Assembly: GCA_038025085.1 (NCBI GenBank)
Contig: CM076144.1
Span: 19,847,501 to 19,911,500, forward strand
Source: Tetragonia tetragonoides
Taxonomy: Eukaryota > Streptophyta > Magnoliopsida > Caryophyllales > Aizoaceae
Direction: 5' to 3'
DNA: 64,000 nucleotides
A program made the position numbers and the translations under genes. Below, one piece after another: positions 1 through 12,469 of the stretch (positions are counted from its first letter, which is position 1; each line of letters opens with the position of its first letter). The notes below the pieces were generated by a model, which saw only the letters and a program-made list of their open reading frames with translations, was not told the origin of the DNA and made no database searches.

Positions 1-99
1 TATACTGCATAACTAATTTTACATTTGACTATTTTAATTTTTTTGGTATGAAATGTCCTTTTAGATCGATCTATATCTAAAATAAAATGAATGTAAAAA

Positions 100-2304
100 A
101 GAATAATTTATGAAAATAATTTGAGGCCTACTTCAAAATTCCACAACGAAAAAGAAAAATCAATTTAATGAAGTAAGATTTATAATATTTAGATACATAA
201 CTAAAAATATGTTTTTTTAGTTTGAAATAATATAGAAATAAATCATATAATAAAGTCGAGTGATGATAATCATGCGGGACTTGGAGATGATATTTGTTAT
301 GCTATATGTGGCAAAGTTGTGCACATGTAGCGTCTAACATGTCATTTTCACACGAATATTCCCTCTAATATGGTGTCTACATGTTATCACCGCACGAAAA
401 GAACCCAGCTTATATAGGACATATATATCTCATTTTGAAACTTCTTTACAAATTCAATCCATTGAACTAAGATTTATAAATTTTTGACTTACCTAACTAA
501 ATTATTTTATTTTGTAATATAAAAATATGCTATAATATAAATATTTTCTAAATCTAACTAATATGCTAATATATAAATATGTAATAAATCAGACTAATGA
601 TAACGCATTAATGGGTGACACTTGGATAATGAGTTGTTAGGCTATGTGGCTACCTTCGCTTATGAGGCGGCTTAGGTGTCATCATCACACGAATTTGGGC
701 CTCTACGTGGCGTCCTACGCGTGTCGTGCCCACATGAATTGAACTTGGATGATATTTGTTAAGTTATGTTGCTAAATTGTGCACATGTAGCGTCTACGAG
801 TCATTTTCACACGATTTATGTGGCGTCTACATGTTATCACCGCACGGAAAGGACCCAACTTATATAGGACATATATATCTCATTTTAAAAATTTTCAAAT
901 CAAATCCATTGAAGTAGAATTTATAATTCTTTAACTTACGTAACTACTTTTTTTTTTTTTTTGGTAATATAAAAATATGCTAATAATTATGTAATAAAGC
1001 CAACTAATGGTGATGCATTAATGGTGACACTTGAATGATGATGAGTTGTTAGGTTATGTGGAAAGCTTGCCTTTGTGGAGGCATGATTTGCTTATGTGGC
1101 CGCTTAGGCGCCATCGTCACACGAATTTGGGCCTCTACGTGGCGTTCCACATGTCATGCCCACAAAAAATTGAGCGCTGATGTGGCATCTCACGTGGCGT
1201 GACCACATAAAATTGACTCACTTTTATATCACCATTCGAATTAGGACCCAATTTTAGTGTGATATACTCAATTATTGTATTACCATTATGGTTATTATAC
1301 GTATTTTATCCTTAACCTACATAAAACTTTTCCTAGAAAAAGTCAAACTTTATAAGCTTAAATATAGGACATATACATCTCATTTTGAAGTATTTTTCAT
1401 TTCCAATGCAACGATGTAAAACTTAGATTTTTTATAATTGCGTAACCAAAGTTATTTTATTTTCTAATTTAAAACAAAGAGGCTAATAATTATGAATATT
1501 ATATTGAATTACTATATTAATGTCAATAATGAAGATACATTTATTAATGTCACTTGTACGACTTGCTTATGTGTCCGCTTATGTGGCGCTTATGTGTCAT
1601 CACCACACGAAATCAAGTCTCCAAGGTGGTGTCCTACATGGCGTGCCCACACGAAATTGACTCAACTTTATATGGTTATCCTACGTGTCTTATCCACTTA
1701 ACATCTACGAAAACTTATAGAACATATATATCTCATTTTGAAGTATGTTTTCAATCCAATTTATTGAAATAAGATTATAATTTTTTGAGTTACGTAACTT
1801 AAATTATGTATTTTCTATTTTGAAACAGTATACTAATTTATATTAATGATGATGTATTAAACGCATGGATAATTTGTTAGGCTATGTGGCAAGCTTATAC
1901 GTATACCGATGTGGCGCCTATATGTAATCTTCCAAACATATCCCTCACATGTGGCGTCCTCACACAAAAAGAACCCAATTTTATAGGACGTAGTATATCT
2001 GTATCTCATTTTAAAGTATTTTTCGAACCTGATCTAATGGAGTAAGAATTATAATTTTTAAAGTTGCGTAACCAAAGTTATTTTATTTTTTAGTTTGAAT
2101 AATATTATAATAATTATTTTATATGTTGTATTTATGAAGTCAAATAATGATCATTAATGATTGACCCACTTGGATAGGTGGCTTAGGTGGCAGGATACGT
2201 GTCATCACCACACGAATTTGGGCGCTGCGTGGCATCCACGTGTCGTCCTCACATGAATATAGGCGCTTGCGTGACATCCCACGTGGCGTGCCCACACGAA
2301 ATGA

Positions 2305-2310
<6 letters not shown>
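100..2310. repeat. Degenerate tandem repeat array (about 5-6 units)
   Basis: The same ordered blocks recur with unit spacing of roughly 270-500 bp. Each unit has an AT-rich block (a 'ggacatatatatctcatttt'-like start near 417, 867, 1368, 1721 and 1986, followed by 'attgaa-taagatttataa' and 'ttacgtaactaa'). Each also has a GC-richer block with 'gtggcgtcctac' and 'cccacacgaa' (near 700, 1140, 1620, 1920, 2210, 2280). Unit length varies through indels. No credible coding sequence is present. It resembles an old satellite or internal repeats of an unidentified element. Confidence 0.7.

Positions 2311-2385
<75 letters not shown>
2309..2385. repeat. (TA)n microsatellite
   Basis: About 38 uninterrupted TA dinucleotides sit directly at the edge of the last unit of the preceding tandem array. 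Perfect TA tracts of this length are replication-slippage products and can extrude cruciforms. Confidence 0.97.
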
Positions 2386-2388
<3 letters not shown>

Positions 2389-3024
2389 CTCCGTGCTCCG
2401 CATGGACTCGTGATTATCTCTCGAAAATGAAAATATGCACCCTTTGAATGGAGTTTTCACCCATTTATTCGGGGCAGGTGGAGCGGGTATCCTTAGATGC
2501 GGTGAAATTGTCAGGTCTTCTTGCTAGTAATGTAGTACAATTAATTTATACAGTAAATGTAGGGTGAAAAGTAAAAAAAGTGGGAGGAAAAAGATAGGAA
2601 AAGTGAAATTAATTACTCCATCTAATATTTTGAGAGATTGTGTTGCTATTCATAAAGGTTTGACAAGCATACCTAGTCTCGAGATTGTTTTCAATGCCAA
2701 TCTTAATAGCAGGTCACATTGAACTTTTTGTACCACGATTAGTGCTGAATCTAGTAATCAGTTCAACTGGGTGCACTATCTTCTAATAAATAGCACATAT
2801 CTTCAAAACTAAATTTAAAATACTTTTTATAAAGGGATTTTTAAAATTAATAGGCCCAAAGCGGATTCCATGGAACCCAATTGGCCAACGATGATCCGCT
2901 AGTGCCACGATGTGCTAGAATCAAAATGGAATCCACTTGGCCAAGGGTGCATCTGCCAGTGCCACTGTGTGCTGGAATCTACTCAGCCATAACTTCAACC
3001 GATGGTTAGAATCAATTTCTGACA
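2386..3024. other. Intergenic, nothing recognised
   Basis: No coding frame, tRNA-like promoter or terminal repeat was recognised. Two near-repeats occur around 2870-2990 ('gccaacg...ccgctagtgcca' and 'gccaaggg...tgccagtgcca'), suggesting a small internal duplication. Confidence 0.5.
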
Positions 3025-3600
3025 GGTAGGGATGGTAATAGGGTGGGGCGGAGCCGGGGTGGATATAGGTATATACATACCCATACCCACGTGTCTACGG
3101 TTAATCCTTCATCCGCCACATCCCCGCCATGGGGTAAGATTCAAAAAAACATTCCCACCATAATGGGTATGAGACGGGAACAATAGTCGCCCCAATCACC
3201 TAATACCCGCCCATAGCCACCTAATACACTCCCCATACCCACCTGATACCCGCCTTAACTCCAATTGGTACTCGCATAAAGCAATTATAATATTTTTAAC
3301 AAAAAAACTCAATAAACGTGCCAATTCTGTCATTACTACAAACAACAAAACTAAGATACATTTGAAAAAATTAAACAAATTGTGTCAATACATTTTGATA
3401 TTTAGAAATTTTACACTTTTTTATTTTTAGGTGGGTATTAGGCGGGTATTCAACTTGGAAACAACACAAACCATCCCCGTCCCCTTTCCCATGATGGTTT
3501 TACTTTTTGAAAACCATCCTTACGTCACGCTCCCCCATTTCCGCCCTAATTAGGGCGCATGCAGGACAGAACCTACCTGTACTCACCCTATTTCCATACC
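3025..3600. mobile_element. Probable hAT-type MITE, imperfect TIRs
   Basis: The left end reads 'gggatggtaatagggtg'. The right end is its approximate inverse, 'caccctatttccatacc'. The interior is biased, with runs such as 'tacccgcc' and 'ggcgggtatt', typical of a common class of short non-coding plant hAT elements. No clear 8-bp target duplication was found, so the boundaries are approximate. Confidence 0.5.
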
Positions 3601-4007
3601 GAGATGCATGCATTCGAGAACAAGTGTTCAAACACCCACACATCATACTCAATATGTTACGAAAAAATTACTAGTAGCTAGGCGCTCTAGTACGAGTACA
3701 TTTTATTCTCCACTTGAATTTTGTAATCTATGAAATAATAATGCTATTGTACAATGGGTGAGAATAATGTTAAGGTTACCCTATGATTTATTTCCTTCCA
3801 ACTACTATTTTTAATCTTGGAACTATCCGCACCCTTAACCACAAGTAGGAATCGATCAAATATGGAACTTGATACCCGCATACGAACGTATCACAAATGA
3901 AATCTATTGATTTTCGTGTAATTAATTTTAGCCTAAAACCCATAAATGTATTTGTCGTTCTTAATCTCCCCCCCCCCCTTCCTCTCCCCCTTCACACAAG
4001 ATATTTA
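3601..4007. other. Intergenic, nothing recognised
   Basis: AT-rich single-copy-looking DNA with a C-rich run near 3967-3990. No ORF or terminal repeat was recognised. Confidence 0.5.
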
Positions 4008-4523
4008 AGGAAATTTGATGTCAATAATCCAAAGTTTCATCCGTCCTACAGTAATAATCTTAAGTTGTAACTTAAACAACAATAATCTCAAGTGGTATTT
4101 TATGTCACAAATAAAAATGAACTATTGACTGACATCGTTTGACCCCATTAGCACTTAGCGCATATTTTGTTATATTAAATCCCAATAGACTGAATAATTT
4201 TGGGGGATTTTAATAGCTTTTGAGGGTTTTTAATTTTTTTGAGTGATTTTAGTTTAAAGTGTTCCATTCTATTTGGGGTTTCTTAAGAGTTGGGAGAAGA
4301 GAGATAAAGGGATCGAGTAAATTGGGGATGGAGAAATCAAATGGGGTTTAATATAGCCCATTACGTGCTAAAGGTTGACGAGGTAAAACGACCATTAAGT
4401 AATGGTCTAAAATTGTGGCAAAAATAATCACTTAGGATTATTGTTGTATAGGTTGCAACCTAAAATTATTATTATGCGGCGAATAAACTTGGGATTATTC
4501 GAATATTGATATCATATTTTCCT
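4008..4523. mobile_element. Mutator-like MITE with long TIRs
   Basis: The first and last roughly 100 bp are imperfect inverted repeats of each other. Left: 'aggaaatttgatgtcaata', then 'taatcttaagttgtaact'. The right end, read on the opposite strand, gives 'aggaaaatatgatatcaata', then 'taattttaggttgcaacct'. Long TIRs with a short non-coding centre fit non-autonomous MULEs. A 9-bp target duplication is not convincing, which suggests age. Confidence 0.65.
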
Positions 4524-4558
4524 ATTTTTTAAATGTCCCCCCCTCCCCATATAATTGT

Positions 4559-5091
4559 TAGAGCTGTCAAATAGGTTAGGTCGTGTCGTGTTCGTGTTCG
4601 TGTCAAGGTTAAACGTGTCGAGAATTTCTTGACCCAAACCTAACCCATTTATTAATCGTGTCGAAAATCCTTGACCTGCACCTGACCTGTTTAATAATCG
4701 CGTTACCTATTTAATGACATGTTAACCCATTTATCTTTACTTATATTTTAAACTAATTAAAAAATGAGAAAAATCATAAAAATTTACCTAAATTAAAAGT
4801 TCTAACCATATATAGTGTACATTCAATAGCCTAAAAGTATTAAAATGCTCAAACTAGGTGAGATTCTATTACATTATTTACTTGTTACAAATTATTTGAA
4901 CTTAAATTTGACAATTCTAATTAAACGGGTCGTAAGCAGGTTGCTTTCGTGTTGGAAATCTCAACCTTAACCTAACCCATTTAACTAAACGTGTTACTCG
5001 TGAATGGGTCGAAACCTCTCAACACTAACCCGCCACATTCGTGTCCGATTCGTGTCGTGTTATCGTGTCGTGTCAGCTTTTGACAGCTCTA
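4559..5091. mobile_element. hAT-type MITE, 8-bp TSD
   Basis: The element has 13-bp perfect TIRs, TAGAGCTGTCAAA at the left and its exact inverse at the right. It is flanked by an identical 8-bp duplication ATAATTGT (4551-4558 and 5092-5099). An 8-bp TSD is diagnostic of hAT elements. The 533-bp interior is non-coding with GTGTCGTG-rich ends. The right TSD covers the outer edge of a Copia LTR (5097 onward) and its own duplication, so this element inserted after the Copia. Confidence 0.93.
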
Positions 5092-5096
5092 ATAAT

Positions 5097-5232
5097 TGTG
5101 ATCTTATGAATTCCCCTTGCAGGTTTTCTGTATATTATTTGCAATATAAACTGAGAGGTTATACAGTAGGTTATAAGATAGCGGGCCTACTATCTAGTAT
5201 TTACAATATTTTCCTAATTATAATATCTATCA
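5097..5232 (-). repeat. Copia 3' LTR (136 bp)
   Basis: On the minus strand it runs from TGATAGATA to GATCACA. It matches the LTR at 21423-21584 along its length except for a deletion of about 28 bp (the 'gtatacaaacctaggccta' segment). The first three LTR bases, TGA, serve as the stop codon of the pol frame. Confidence 0.88.
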
Positions 5233-8176
5233 CACCCTCGTAGTCTGAGTCCTCCCGCTCAGGCTGGATCGAAATTCATAAAACAGTGTAGAAGGGAGGC
5301 CCTTAGTGAAAATGTCAGCATACTGAGAGCTAGACGACACATGAGGCCGTACATGACAAACGACAACTTTTTCACGAACAAAATGAATGTCAATCTCAAT
5401 GTGCTTTGTGTGCTGCCCCTGTACAAGAGTAGTGAGTAGTGGAGAGATATACGACACTAACTTTGTCACAGTAAACCAAGGTGGCACGAGCGAGAGGACA
5501 CTGAAGCTCAAGAAGAAGGTTGCGAAGCCAACAAGTCTCAACAACGGCATTAGCAACACCACGCTATTCTGCTTCGGCGCTAGAGCGGGAAACAATACCT
5601 TGGCGCTGAGAGGACCAAGTGATGAGATTATCAACCAAGAATATGCAGTAGCCGGAGGTGGAGCGACGCGAGTCCGAGCAGCAGACCCAGTCAGCGTCGG
5701 AGTAGGCAGTGAGTCCAGTAGTGATGGCCAGGTAGAGTTGAAAACCAAATTTCGGAGTGCCCTGGATGTACCGCAAAATGCGCTTGAGAGCCTGGAAATG
5801 GAGCTTCCGAGGATCATGCATATATAGGCAAATCTGCTGGACCCCATAAGAGATGTCGGGGTGGGAGAAGGTGAGATATACTGGAGGGCCCCTACCAAGC
5901 TGCGAAATAAGGTAAGATTAGCAATTGGAGGACCATCTGGGCCAAGCTTGGACTTGGTGTCCACATAAGTGATGCAAGGTTTACATTCGGACATATGGGC
6001 AGAATCAAGAATCTCAAGGGCATACTTCTTCTGAGAGAGGAACACCCAGAGTTATTGCGACTTACCGTGATTCCAAGGAAATAATGAAGTTGGCCAAGGT
6101 CTGTCATGGCAAACTCAGTGCTGAGAGAGGCAATGATCTGCTGTAGAAGAGCATACGAGGAAGCTGTAAGACAATGTCATAAACATATAAGAGAAGAAAA
6201 GCCACATTGTCACCCTGTCTATATGCTAAAAGAGAGGTATCAGATTTGTTGTTGCTAAAACCGATGCGACCCGTAGATTTTACAAATCGCTGATACCAAG
6301 CATGAGGAGCCTGCTTCAAGCCGTAGAGGGACTTGCGTAACCTGCACACAAAATCAGGGTGCACAGAATCATGAAATCCAGGTGGCTGATGCATAAACAC
6401 CGTCTCATGGAGATTCCCATGAAGAAAGACATTCTTGACATCGAGCTGATGAATAGGCCAAGCTTGAGACAACGCAAGACTGAGAAAGTGCGGATGGTGG
6501 CAGGCTTGACCACTAGGTTGAACGTCTCATCACAATGAATACCAGGGCGCTGAGATTTTCCATTGGCAACCACGCAATCCTTGTGGCACTCCAAAGTACC
6601 GTCAGAGTTGAACTTGTGCTTGTAGAGCAACATTGAACGAACCACATTGACCCCTGGGGGTCGGGGGACCAAGTCCCAAGTATTGTTTTTAATAAGAGTA
6701 TAATATTCGGACTGCATGGAAGCCCGCCAGTTTTTTCTTTGAGAGCCTGGACATGGGAGCGGGGAAGGGGAGATTGGGAGGAGGAGACAGGGGTGTAGAG
6801 GTTGAAGATCTTTTTGGGTTTCAAGATACCGGACTGACCACGAATGGTCATAGAGTGTTTGGTGGGAGGAGGGGGAGGCGGTGTTGGTGGAGGTGGAGGG
6901 GGTGTTGACGGAGGGGAGGGATCGGGAGTTAGGGACAAAGGGGAGGGAGGTGCGGACATGGGGGCGGGAGTTGAGGTGTCCAACCCCGGCTCGAAGTTGA
7001 ACCGTGAGTGTGGGAGGGAGGACGAGGGGGTATGGCTGCGGGATGGGGATAGGGTGGCCGCGGCTCGTCGAAGGGAAGGTGAGAGAGGGGTGAGTCGGTG
7101 TTGTCATCAAGGAACTCATATGTGGAGCGAGACGGAGGAGAGACAACGGAGAAGGGAAAGGAGGTTTCATGAAAGACAACATGACACGAGATGATAATTT
7201 TGCGTGAGGCAAGGTCTAAACAATGGCACCCGAGATATTGTGCCGGGTAGCCGAGAAAGACGTAGGGAGTGGAACGGGGAGCAAGTTTATGAGGAATGGA
7301 GGATGAGAGGTTGGGATAGCAAAGGGAGCCAAAAACCTGAAGGTGAGAATAGGAAGAAGTTTTTTGGAAGAGACGAGTAAGAACATAGGCGCGAAAATGT
7401 GGGAATTCAGAGAAGGCCTCATTTTTACGACGCAAAGGATAAACCTATAAAAACTGAGAATAATGATCCAAGAAATTAATATAATAGCCTATGCCACTAA
7501 CACTGGGAATAGGGGAAGTCCAAACATCGGAATGAACAATGTCAAAAGGAGAGTGAACAACAGACATGGAGGGATAAAAAGGGAGTCTAACATGTTTTCC
7601 TAATTGACAAGCATGACATAAAGAAGAAGCATTATTGTCCTTATTACACTCAATAAAACTGTTTTTAGACAAAGACTGAATGATAGACTCGCCAGGATGA
7701 CCCAATCGTAAATGAGCAAAAAAAGGATGACTCAATCATTGATGCTAGGTGGAATGACTGCAGGTTAGGAAAGCTGATGGAGATGTGGTGGTGGAAGAAT
7801 TAGCGGTGACTGGATAGAGATCTCCGGTGCTATCACATCGGAGGAGGTGCTGTTTCGTCATGAAGTCCTTCACAGAAAAACCATATGGGTCAAATTAAAC
7901 TGAAGTGAAATTACCCCTAACAAATTTACGAACAGAAACATGGTTTTTGATGATGTGTGGCGCGACACAAGCATTTTGAAGGTGGAGGGAACAAGTGGAG
8001 GAGAGGATATGAGTATTGTCCATACATGTCACATGAATCAAAGAACCATCACCAAAAGTAGCAGAATTAATGCTGAAATTAAAAACAGTACTTAGCACAC
8101 CAGGCTGGGACGTCAAGTGAGCAGTAGCACCTGTATCCATATACCATCCTGCATAACCGGGGTTCTGAATGGCCAT
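5230..8176 (-). pseudogene. Copia pol pseudogene (PR-INT-RT-RNaseH)
   Basis: Domains appear in order on the minus strand. Protease has WYMDTGATAHLTS (near 8145). The pre-integrase zinc region has LRLGHPG and CHAC-LGKHVRLPF (7590-7720). The integrase start has HSDVW (near 7530). The integrase C-region has VFGSLCYPNLS and VFLGYP (7200-7370). RT has NTWDLVPRPPG, QLDVKNVFLHG, SLYGLKQAP and a YVDD site changed to YVYD (6190-6700). RNase H has TGLTAYSDADW, STSGYC and SSAEAE (5560-5700), then FTKGLPS (5290). The frame breaks many times. The integrase core between DHYSQF and FRAYV is internally deleted, so the catalytic acidic residues are largely missing. It is not functional. Confidence 0.93.
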
Positions 8177-10594
8177 AGTCTAAAACACCAGTAGTCGGCG
8201 CGTGCGGCCACCCTCCCGACGGAACGAAGGATGGGACCCAAAAACCCGAGTGCCATGGCTGGGCAGTCGCTGGTTGTGTCGCGGTGTCCTGCTTGGGCTT
8301 GTTCTTGCCACGGTTGCCGCGACCTCGTCCCTTCCTTGGTTGTTATTGGGCTGGACAATGGAGTTGGGAGGTGGGGTGGTGGCAGGCGGGGTTGGCGGGC
8401 AAGAGAGAGAGAGAGAGACGGGGAGGGTGGCAGGGTAATAGGGTAGTAGGAACTAGGGAGGGTAGGAGGGGAAGCCGTTTGAGGGTGAGAGTAGGGGGCG
8501 GTGGGGTAGGAGGGTGGTGGTGGTGGCGGGTAGGCCGTGGAGTTGGGGTTGGGGTTGTATTGGTGAGGGTAGGTCGTGGGGTTGGAGTAGAGAATTGTGG
8601 GTGCGGATGGATGGTCAAAGTGATGAGGTTGCACCGAGGATTGCATATCAAGTCGTTGTTCCTCAAGGAGGAGCATAGATCGACATTGAAGGAAAGTGGG
8701 GAACGATTTATGTTGTTGAATGGTATTATAAATGTATTGAAATTTGTGAGAAAGTCCATTAATGGTGTGAATAACAATTTGTCTCTCTGAGACCGGGCTT
8801 TCAACATTCTCTAACAAATCGGCTAATTATTTAATTTTAGCACAATAATCACGCACAAACATGTCACACATGGAAATATTCATTATTTTGTTTTCCAATT
8901 GAAGAGCCTTAACTTCCTTGTTATCCCTAAACAGTTGTTCTAAAGTAATCCAGATGGTACGGGCAGCCAGTTCCGGCTTAAGGATCAAAGTAAGTAGAGA
9001 TGGAATAATTGTACCATAAATCCATATTTTAACAAAACCATCATATTTTTTTCATTCAATGTCAGTACTACTTGAAGCAACAAATGTCCCATCAATATGA
9101 TCCGACACCCCAAAACACATACAATGGGTTTTAAACAATTCCCTCCATGCATCATAGTTCATATTATTAAGGTCAACGGTGAGAGGTATATATGCCTTAA
9201 TTAGGCCTGACAAACAGATCAGGTTGGGTCGGGTTCGGGTTCAACTCACTTGACCTGATTGATAAACAGGTTCAAAAACCCAACCTGAACCTGATCTGTT
9301 TACTAAACAGGTTAAAAAAATGCAACATGAACCTGATCTGTAACAGATTAGGTCGACCTGATCTACCTGCTTAACCCGAAATTTTTATACACTTTGATAA
9401 TTTTACTTGAACTGTAGACTGATTTCGTTGGTAATCAAAATATAACTCTAAAACAGAGTAAGCTTCAGTATTAAGTAGATTGAACATCACCCAAATGTCA
9501 TAACTAACAACACCAAGATCCACCATATAAGTATTACAAACACTGAAGCCCTATCCTACAAATTACTAGTAGGAATCAACAAAACATGTTGATTCATGTG
9601 GCCGAAATCAGATTGTTGCGGGCTTGATGTCTCTTAATCTGTCACCTTCAATTTCATAAATAATATGTTAGAACAAGATAAAAAAAAAAAGTCGAAATCC
9701 AAAAACTCAAGTCAAGTCCAAACCCTAAAATAGTATGAAATCAGAAAATCCAAACCCTAAATATGAAATCAAAACAACAATTGATAACAATTAACAATTA
9801 AATTATATGAAATCAAATATGCAAACTTCACTAATAAAAACTAACAATTAAACTTACAAAAATGAAATCAGAGATGAGAGAAATAAGAAATATTACCGGT
9901 GGTGACTTAATTTTAGAAGTGAGTCGTTGAGATTGAACTGAAAAAAGAAATAAAATCAGCAAAAACAAAAACACTTAAATTAAACGAAGAACGAAAAAAA
10001 ATCACGAAAAAAGAATTAAACAAAACGAGGAATGAACATTGATAAATTAAGAAAAGATAAGATAAAAAATGTTATCAAACACAAATAAACAATGGGTGAA
10101 AGAGATACATACCTTGAAAAAGAGTTGAACAGAGATGAAATGAGAATGTGAAGAGGAGGAGGCGGTGGAAAGAATGACGGATAGGGTTGAGAATTTTAGT
10201 TTAGGCTTTCTGATTTTGATAAGGACGGTGGTGGGCTTGGGGCCTTTGGGCCATTTTTGGGGCCTTTAGGCTATTTCATTTTCCCTTCTTTTGCATTTTT
10301 TTCTTCCATTATTATTTTATTTATTTTTACTTTAATAATCAGGTTGAGCAGGTTATGTTCAGTTTGAAAAGTTCGACCTTAATCTAAGCAATTTAAAATT
10401 TCGGGTCAATCAGGTCGACCCATTTAAATTTCGGGTCGAAAGTCTCAACCTTAACCCAGTTTTTTTGGATTAGGTTCAGGTCGGGTTATCGGGTCGGGTC
10501 AGTTTTTGCCAAGCCTAACCTTAATAATAGCAATGCCAAAGGGCTTCTCAGTTGTAGTGTGTGGTGGGGGTAGGGTATCATCATCACCAGCCAT
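8113..10594 (-). pseudogene. Copia gag pseudogene interrupted by a hAT element
   Basis: The start codon at 10594 opens MAGDDD-TLPPPHTTTEKPFGIAIIK. The frame is then cut by a 1.3-kb hAT insertion (9202-10517) and resumes with AYIPLTVDLNNMNYDAWRELFKTH, a typical Copia gag N-terminus. Further down are LENVESPVSERQIVIHTINGLSHKFQY and LLLEEQRLD, then a Pro/Tyr-rich tail (8350-8600). In-frame stops (for example in place of the residue after DIE near 9060) and a garbled zinc-knuckle region show decay. Confidence 0.9.
9202..10517. mobile_element. hAT-type non-autonomous element inside Copia gag
   Basis: The 1316-bp element begins TAGGCCTGACAAA and ends in the near-inverse TTTGCCAAGCCTA. The flanking octamers are GCCTTAAT (9194-9201) and ACCTTAAT (10518-10525), 7 of 8 identical. 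Removing it restores the gag reading frame, which independently confirms the insertion site. Subterminal GGTCGGGT / GACCTGA motifs repeat many times at both ends, as in hAT elements. No transposase frame is visible. Confidence 0.92.
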
Positions 10595-11199
10595 AATAAC
10601 AACAATATTTGTATAGTCAATAACACCTAAACATTTTGGAATTGACCATAACTATGCAATCTAAACCCTTTATTAAAGATCTAATACAAATCTCCACCAT
10701 TTATATTAATAATTAAAATATTTATTTTTAAAACATCTATGATATCTATCATCATATACTATGTACCATCATGTTAATGATATCATCATATACTGTAGTC
10801 TGTAATACCCATCATAAATCATCTTCAATTTAAAACGAATTTTTTTGTCTGGTACTGCACTTCCTTAGTTTCTCACTTCATTGTGACATTTACGTGTCAT
10901 TACTTCTTTTTTTTTTTGCCTCCTAGAATCTTTCTTTTTCAATTTGTCCTTTTAACCTAAGTTTTTAGTCATTTGTTTTCCTTTTCTAATTCTATTTATT
11001 CTTTTTTTGTCCTTTCAACTTACGTTTATTAATAGTTTTAGACCAACTCACAGGAAAATAGAGTCATTATTTAGAAATATAGGGTCACTTACAGTGAGCA
11101 GTGACCCTTGTTTCATTGAAAAGTGACCCCGTCTCACTATAAGTTACGGAAAGATCTTCTTATAGAAGTTTTATGTGTTATTTATGTATTTATTTACAA

Positions 11200-11379
<180 letters not shown>

Positions 11380-12115
11380 GCGACTCTAGCGTTGCTAATC
11401 TAGAGAGTCGACTCGTGTTTTACTTGAAGTGCCCCACAGTACCACTTTTCTATTCATTTTTTACTCGCATTTGAATAGGCACAAAGGATTAATAGGAATC
11501 CAACCTTCAACTAAGGTTTGGCAATGTTGTTCACGATCAATTGAGCTAAAATCTAGACCTAGTTTATTAGACAAACCAAGCAGGTATGACCTGCAATTAA
11601 CTAGATAAACTCATGGACTACTCATTTTCTCTTTATATATTTTGAGGAAATCTATAAGTATTTACATACACAAAAAGGTTAAATTTTCCCCAAATTTAAG
11701 GGTAATTATAATATCAAATTTTTACTTTTTGTTCATCTATTCTATATTTGTTAACCTAGATATCTACAAGACTACAAAAAAAAAAAAAGTAAAAAACTAA
11801 TAATTGCCTGAAACATAAAACAAAGAATCAAAATCACAAGTATAGTGAAATTGGAGTGAGCGTACCACATACATAATGTTCTATATTTCAAATCTTCTCG
11901 AATTTCAGGTTAGAATTTGACGAGTCAAGATGAGCCCAATTCAAACTCGACTCGTTAGTTTAGAAGCCCTTACTATTGGATTATCTATTTGTGACTTGCT
12001 TTAAGTATATTTATATTGGTAGAAATTAAGCCCATTTGCACAACATTAATAAGTTGAGTGTTTCGTCTTCGGTCATAATCAAACTTGTGTTTAGTATTTA
12101 CTACATTAAAGTTTA

Positions 12116-12299
12116 CATTAAGTGGTTGGTGTGAATGGTTTGACACTCTCAACCATTAAGCAAGGTCGAGGGTTCGAATCTTGTGAATGAAAAACCTATT
12201 TAGTGGGAGTACTTTACCCCTTTGTGGTCCAACCCGGTGCAAACAGGATTAGTTTTGGCCTAAATAGTTTAGGTGAACTTGTAGTTAAACCAAAAAAAA
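12116..12299 (+). mobile_element. tRNA-derived SINE
   Basis: An A-box-like TGGTTGGTGTGAATGG (12123-12138) and a strong B box GGTTCGAATC (12171-12180) are spaced like an internal Pol III promoter. They are followed by an unrelated body and a terminal run of A (12292-12300). AAAGTTTA occurs on both sides (12108-12115 and 12298-12305), consistent with a short target duplication. Boundaries are approximate. Confidence 0.7.
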
Positions 12300-12469
12300 A
12301 GTTTAATTTCTATAGGAAACCAGTCTACACGAAACCAATGAAGTTATTTTAGGTGTTGTAGCTTAATTTTCAACAACAAATTGTAAACCTTAACATGAAC
12401 AAGGCTTTATTTTCTGCAAGCCTCATAACAATTTATGTTCATTTATCAAATTGGGGAAGAAACAACCTC

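Noticed and set aside
2187..2447. Open frame with a (Tyr-Ile)n tract
   Set aside because: It spans the (TA)n microsatellite, and the flanks are tandem repeat DNA.
5387..5827. Plus-strand open frame of 146 codons
   Set aside because: It is the complement of the Copia RNase H region, which has clear motifs on the minus strand.
8202..8790. Plus-strand Gly/Arg/Val-rich open frames
   Set aside because: They are the complement of the Pro/Thr-rich tail of Copia gag.
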